Assembly: GCA_017380975.1 (NCBI GenBank)
Contig: JAFOCX010000132.1
Location: 1-7,615 of the forward strand
From: Lachnospiraceae bacterium
GTDB lineage: Bacteria > Bacillota > Clostridia > Lachnospirales > Lachnospiraceae
Length of the DNA stretch: 7,615 bases
Reading direction: 5' to 3'
The notes beneath the pieces are model-generated. The model was not told where the DNA came from and did not search any database. It saw nothing but the letters and a program-made list of their open reading frames with translations. This document shows, piece by piece, positions 6,237-7,615 of the stretch. Made by a program: the position numbers and the translations under genes. Positions within the stretch are counted from its first letter, which is position 1; every line of letters begins with the position of its first letter.

Positions 6237-6950
6237 TTATTTATTCTTATTGATGATTCTGGATTCGTAGTTGCCTGTCTCGATATCAATGAAACGAACA
6301 AACAGAGAAACTTTATTGTCCTCGTTTAAGTTCTCCCAGATCATGTTTGTGAAAGAGTCGATATCTCCGTCGATCTCTACACGTTTCGGTTCGCCCTCAA
6401 AGCTCGGAAGCGGATTTTCGTTTCTTGCATATGTATGAATGAAACGACCTTCGCCTGCAAGCGGGTTCTCATATGCATATGTGTAACGGTTGTTTGCTTC
6501 CGGATTTCCATCGCTGCTCTTTAAGATGGACATCGCAAAGTTGTACTTACCGTTTTCGATATGCATGATACCGGAAATACGCGGTGTGTAGTTCGGGCCG
6601 TCCGGCTCATACTGACGACATCTTAAGGACTGCTCAAATGTCATCTGTCTGTCCATACCATCGTAAATAGTATCTGTCTGATCACCGTTTGTTACGATTG
6701 TTTTATTGCCAAGTACACGAACCGGTGCGTAAATGATCAGGCTCGGATCCTCTAATTTCGCCGGATCAAACGCCTGTGTACGGATACCTGCGCCATCCTC
6801 TACAAATACGCGGTTTCTGCTGTTCTCACTTCTGCCCATAATAAAGTATGCTGTAACAGCTGTCTTTCCGTCTTTGGATTTGCCAATCACAATTCCTCTA
6901 CCCGGATATGCGTTTCCTCTTAATTCCTCTGCAAGAGATAATAATTTCAT
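6237..6950 (-). CDS. purO: PurO-type IMP cyclohydrolase
   Basis: This enzyme closes the ring of FAICAR to give IMP, the last step of de novo purine synthesis. The 237-residue product matches the PurO/IMP_cyclohyd family, first known in archaea and unrelated to the cyclohydrolase half of PurH. Visible features are GNAYPGRGIVIGKSKDG (12-28), YFIMGRSENSRNRVF (35-49, the family's S/GRS..NR pattern), VTNGDQTDTIYDG (86-98), YTPRISG (121-127) and RFIHTYA (169-175). It is somewhat longer than archaeal PurO (about 200 residues). The ATG at 6950 is chosen because AAGGAGG lies 8 nt upstream; a frame extension to 6998 would place that ribosome site inside the coding sequence and adds a tail unlike the family. 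It is the first gene of a two-gene operon with the transformylase, which is the functional partner expected. I am confident of the family from motifs and context. Confidence 0.9.
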   Translation of the reverse strand: MKLLSLAEELRGNAYPGRGIVIGKSKDGKTAVTAYFIMGRSENSRNRVFVEDGAGIRTQAFDPAKLEDPSLIIYAPVRVLGNKTIVTNGDQTDTIYDGMDRQMTFEQSLRCRQYEPDGPNYTPRISGIMHIENGKYNFAMSILKSSDGNPEANNRYTYAYENPLAGEGRFIHTYARNENPLPSFEGEPKRVEIDGDIDSFTNMIWENLNEDNKVSLFVRFIDIETGNYESRIINKNK

Positions 6951-6958
6951 CGGAAGTT

Positions 6959-6965
6959 CCTCCTT
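6959..6965 (-). promoter_or_regulatory. Ribosome binding site fixing the cyclohydrolase start
   Basis: The minus strand reads AAGGAGG, 8 nt before the ATG at 6950. This perfect Shine-Dalgarno sequence selects the shorter 237-residue product. Confidence 0.85.
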
Positions 6966-6999
6966 AATAATTAATGTAAAAATACATGTTATTACCATT

Positions 7000-7012
7000 T
7001 AGGTCATACCTA
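7000..7012. promoter_or_regulatory. Palindrome over the purine operon start site, candidate operator
   Basis: TAGGT and ACCTA form perfect 5-bp inverted arms around CAT. The element sits immediately downstream of the -10 region, about where purine-operon transcription should begin, so a bound repressor could block initiation. It does not resemble the PurR box of Bacillus as I know it. The symmetry is seen; operator function is inference, and a short palindrome can arise by chance. Confidence 0.3.
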
Positions 7013-7040
7013 TATGTAGCATATCACATTTTTGTGTCAA
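7012..7040 (-). promoter_or_regulatory. Promoter of the purine (cyclohydrolase-transformylase) operon
   Basis: The minus strand carries a consensus TTGACA (7040-7035). The best -10 candidates are TACATA (7018-7013, 16-bp spacer) or ACATAT (7017-7012, 17-bp spacer), both weak. The leader to the ATG would be about 55 nt. The strong -35 and weak -10 fit a promoter that could be regulated. No purine riboswitch can be recognised in the short leader. Confidence 0.6.
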
Positions 7041-7121
7041 TGAAAACAGAAAAAATTAAAAACTCTTACAGAAAATTAAGAAATGTTATATTTTTTGTCA
7101 GTATATTTCCCTCGAATTATC

Positions 7122-7130
7122 TGTTATAAT
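7122..7130 (+). promoter_or_regulatory. Extended -10 promoter of the lipoprotein gene
   Basis: The plus strand shows TGTTATAAT, a perfect -10 box with the TG extension. No good -35 lies 16-18 bp upstream; a TTGTCA at 7095-7100 is too distant (24 bp). The extended -10 can compensate. Transcription should start near 7137, leaving a short leader with AGGAGG at 7147-7152. Confidence 0.65.
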
Positions 7131-7160
7131 GATAAAAAAGAAAAATAGGAGGAAAAATCC

Positions 7161-7615
7161 ATGAGAAAACAGATTACACTTTTTGCAATGCTGATGGTTT
7201 GCGCAGCTGTATCCCTTTCCGGCTGCAAAAAAGATAAAGATGTAGACTTAACAGGAATCCATACAACTGCCGCAGAGACAACTCCTGTTGCCGAAACAAT
7301 GGCACAGGAAACAACCGCTGCTATCGAAATTGAAACAGAGGCAGAGACAACAAAAGATGGAGCCGATGCCTCCGAAGCACTCAGTGTACGTTCCAAGATC
7401 GCAACCGAAAAGACAGGAAAGGTTTCTATTGAGTATCCGATCCTCTCCAATCTCCGCGATGATAAAACTGCTGAGAAAGTCAATGGCCTGATCAAAGAGC
7501 ATGCAACAAAACTGATCTCTGATTTTGAACTGGATTCAGAGAAAGACAATGTGACGATCGCATGTGATGTTATCTCTCTTGACCGCAGCAAAGCAGTGTT
7601 AGAGTTTACAGGATC
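7161..7615 (+). CDS. Secreted lipoprotein with Thr/Glu-rich linker, partial, 3' end missing
   Basis: The first 151 residues of a lipoprotein are present and the gene runs off the right edge. The N-terminus MRK plus a hydrophobic core (5-18) ends in the lipobox LSGC, so Cys22 is the predicted lipidation site after LspA cleavage. Residues 23-75 are a low-complexity linker rich in Thr, Ala and Glu with recurring ETT/AETT units, typical of a flexible wall-spanning stalk. From about residue 87 an ordered domain begins, KVSIEYPILSNLRDDKTAEK, followed by a helix and a beta strand. This resembles the DUF4163 domain found with DUF3298 in RsiV- and PdaC-like extracellular proteins; that call is from pattern memory only. 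ATG 7161 has AGGAGG 8 nt upstream. It is divergent from the purine operon and appears unrelated to it. Its function is unknown. Confidence 0.85.
   Translation, partial: MRKQITLFAMLMVCAAVSLSGCKKDKDVDLTGIHTTAAETTPVAETMAQETTAAIEIETEAETTKDGADASEALSVRSKIATEKTGKVSIEYPILSNLRDDKTAEKVNGLIKEHATKLISDFELDSEKDNVTIACDVISLDRSKAVLEFTG

Noticed and set aside
6952..6965. Hairpin sequestering the cyclohydrolase ribosome site (GGAAGTTCC symmetry)
   Set aside because: The palindrome leaves no room for a loop, and alternative pairing gives only about 3 bp, too weak to matter.
6951..6998. N-terminal extension of the IMP cyclohydrolase to 6998
   Set aside because: It would bury the perfect AAGGAGG at 6959-6965 inside the coding sequence, and has no ribosome site of its own that I can see.
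6951..7010. Purine riboswitch or other structured leader ahead of the cyclohydrolase
   Set aside because: The leader is only about 55 nt, with just a weak AT-only 5-bp hairpin at 6974-6987. No aptamer core or terminator stem is visible.
7041..7100. Terminator or small RNA in the AT-rich part of the divergent intergenic region
   Set aside because: Only A/T runs are present; I found no GC-containing stem or promoter-terminator pair.
7124..7591. Minus-strand open frame of about 155 codons antisense to the lipoprotein gene
   Set aside because: The product is a Ser/Val-rich mirror of the Thr/Glu-rich linker. The plus-strand gene has a promoter, ribosome site, signal peptide and lipobox, while the antisense frame has no recognisable domain.

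Overview
The window looks like a chromosomal segment from a Gram-positive clostridium, most likely family Lachnospiraceae. The reasons are strong GGAGG ribosome binding sites, moderate-to-low GC by eye, an SepF/YlmH/YggS division-type cluster, a Gram-positive lipoprotein, and the pairing of a stand-alone AICAR transformylase with a PurO-type IMP cyclohydrolase. The genus cannot be fixed from the sequence alone. Every position is accounted for by ordinary chromosomal genes. I see no CRISPR array, transposase, phage gene, tRNA or rRNA.

Positions 1-4961, minus strand: one tightly packed operon. A sigma-A-type promoter (TTGCAC, 17 bp, TATAAT) and a hairpin beginning at the expected transcription start precede an orphan HlyD-like membrane adaptor. 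Then follow yggS (PLP-binding homeostasis protein), sepF (FtsZ membrane anchor), ylmH (S4 RNA-binding protein), aroB (3-dehydroquinate synthase) and the 5' part of lspA (lipoprotein signal peptidase), which runs off the left edge. Gaps are only 5-20 nt. It resembles the Bacillus ylm division cluster, but no ylmG or divIVA lies between sepF and lspA, and aroB occupies part of that space. The last genes (aroB, lspA) have no obvious link to division, so the operon mixes envelope and division functions with shikimate-pathway metabolism.

Positions 4981-6950, minus strand (with promoter up to 7040): a two-gene purine operon, PurO-like cyclohydrolase then AICAR transformylase. It ends in a strong intrinsic terminator that lies just upstream of the division-cluster promoter. 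Together the two proteins convert AICAR through FAICAR to IMP, the work that most bacteria do with one bifunctional PurH. The transformylase is strikingly like the C-terminal half of eukaryotic ATIC, including its final residues and its known catalytic positions.

Positions 6951-7160: a divergent, AT-rich intergenic region with one promoter in each direction and a small palindrome over the start of the purine transcript. Positions 7161-7615, plus strand: the 5' part of a lipoprotein gene with a Thr/Glu-rich linker and the beginning of what resembles a DUF4163/RsiV-type extracellular domain. The gene is cut by the right edge.

The most distinctive content is the split, mixed-ancestry end of purine synthesis and the unusual composition of the division-gene operon. 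I found no evidence for a wholly new defence or mobile system.
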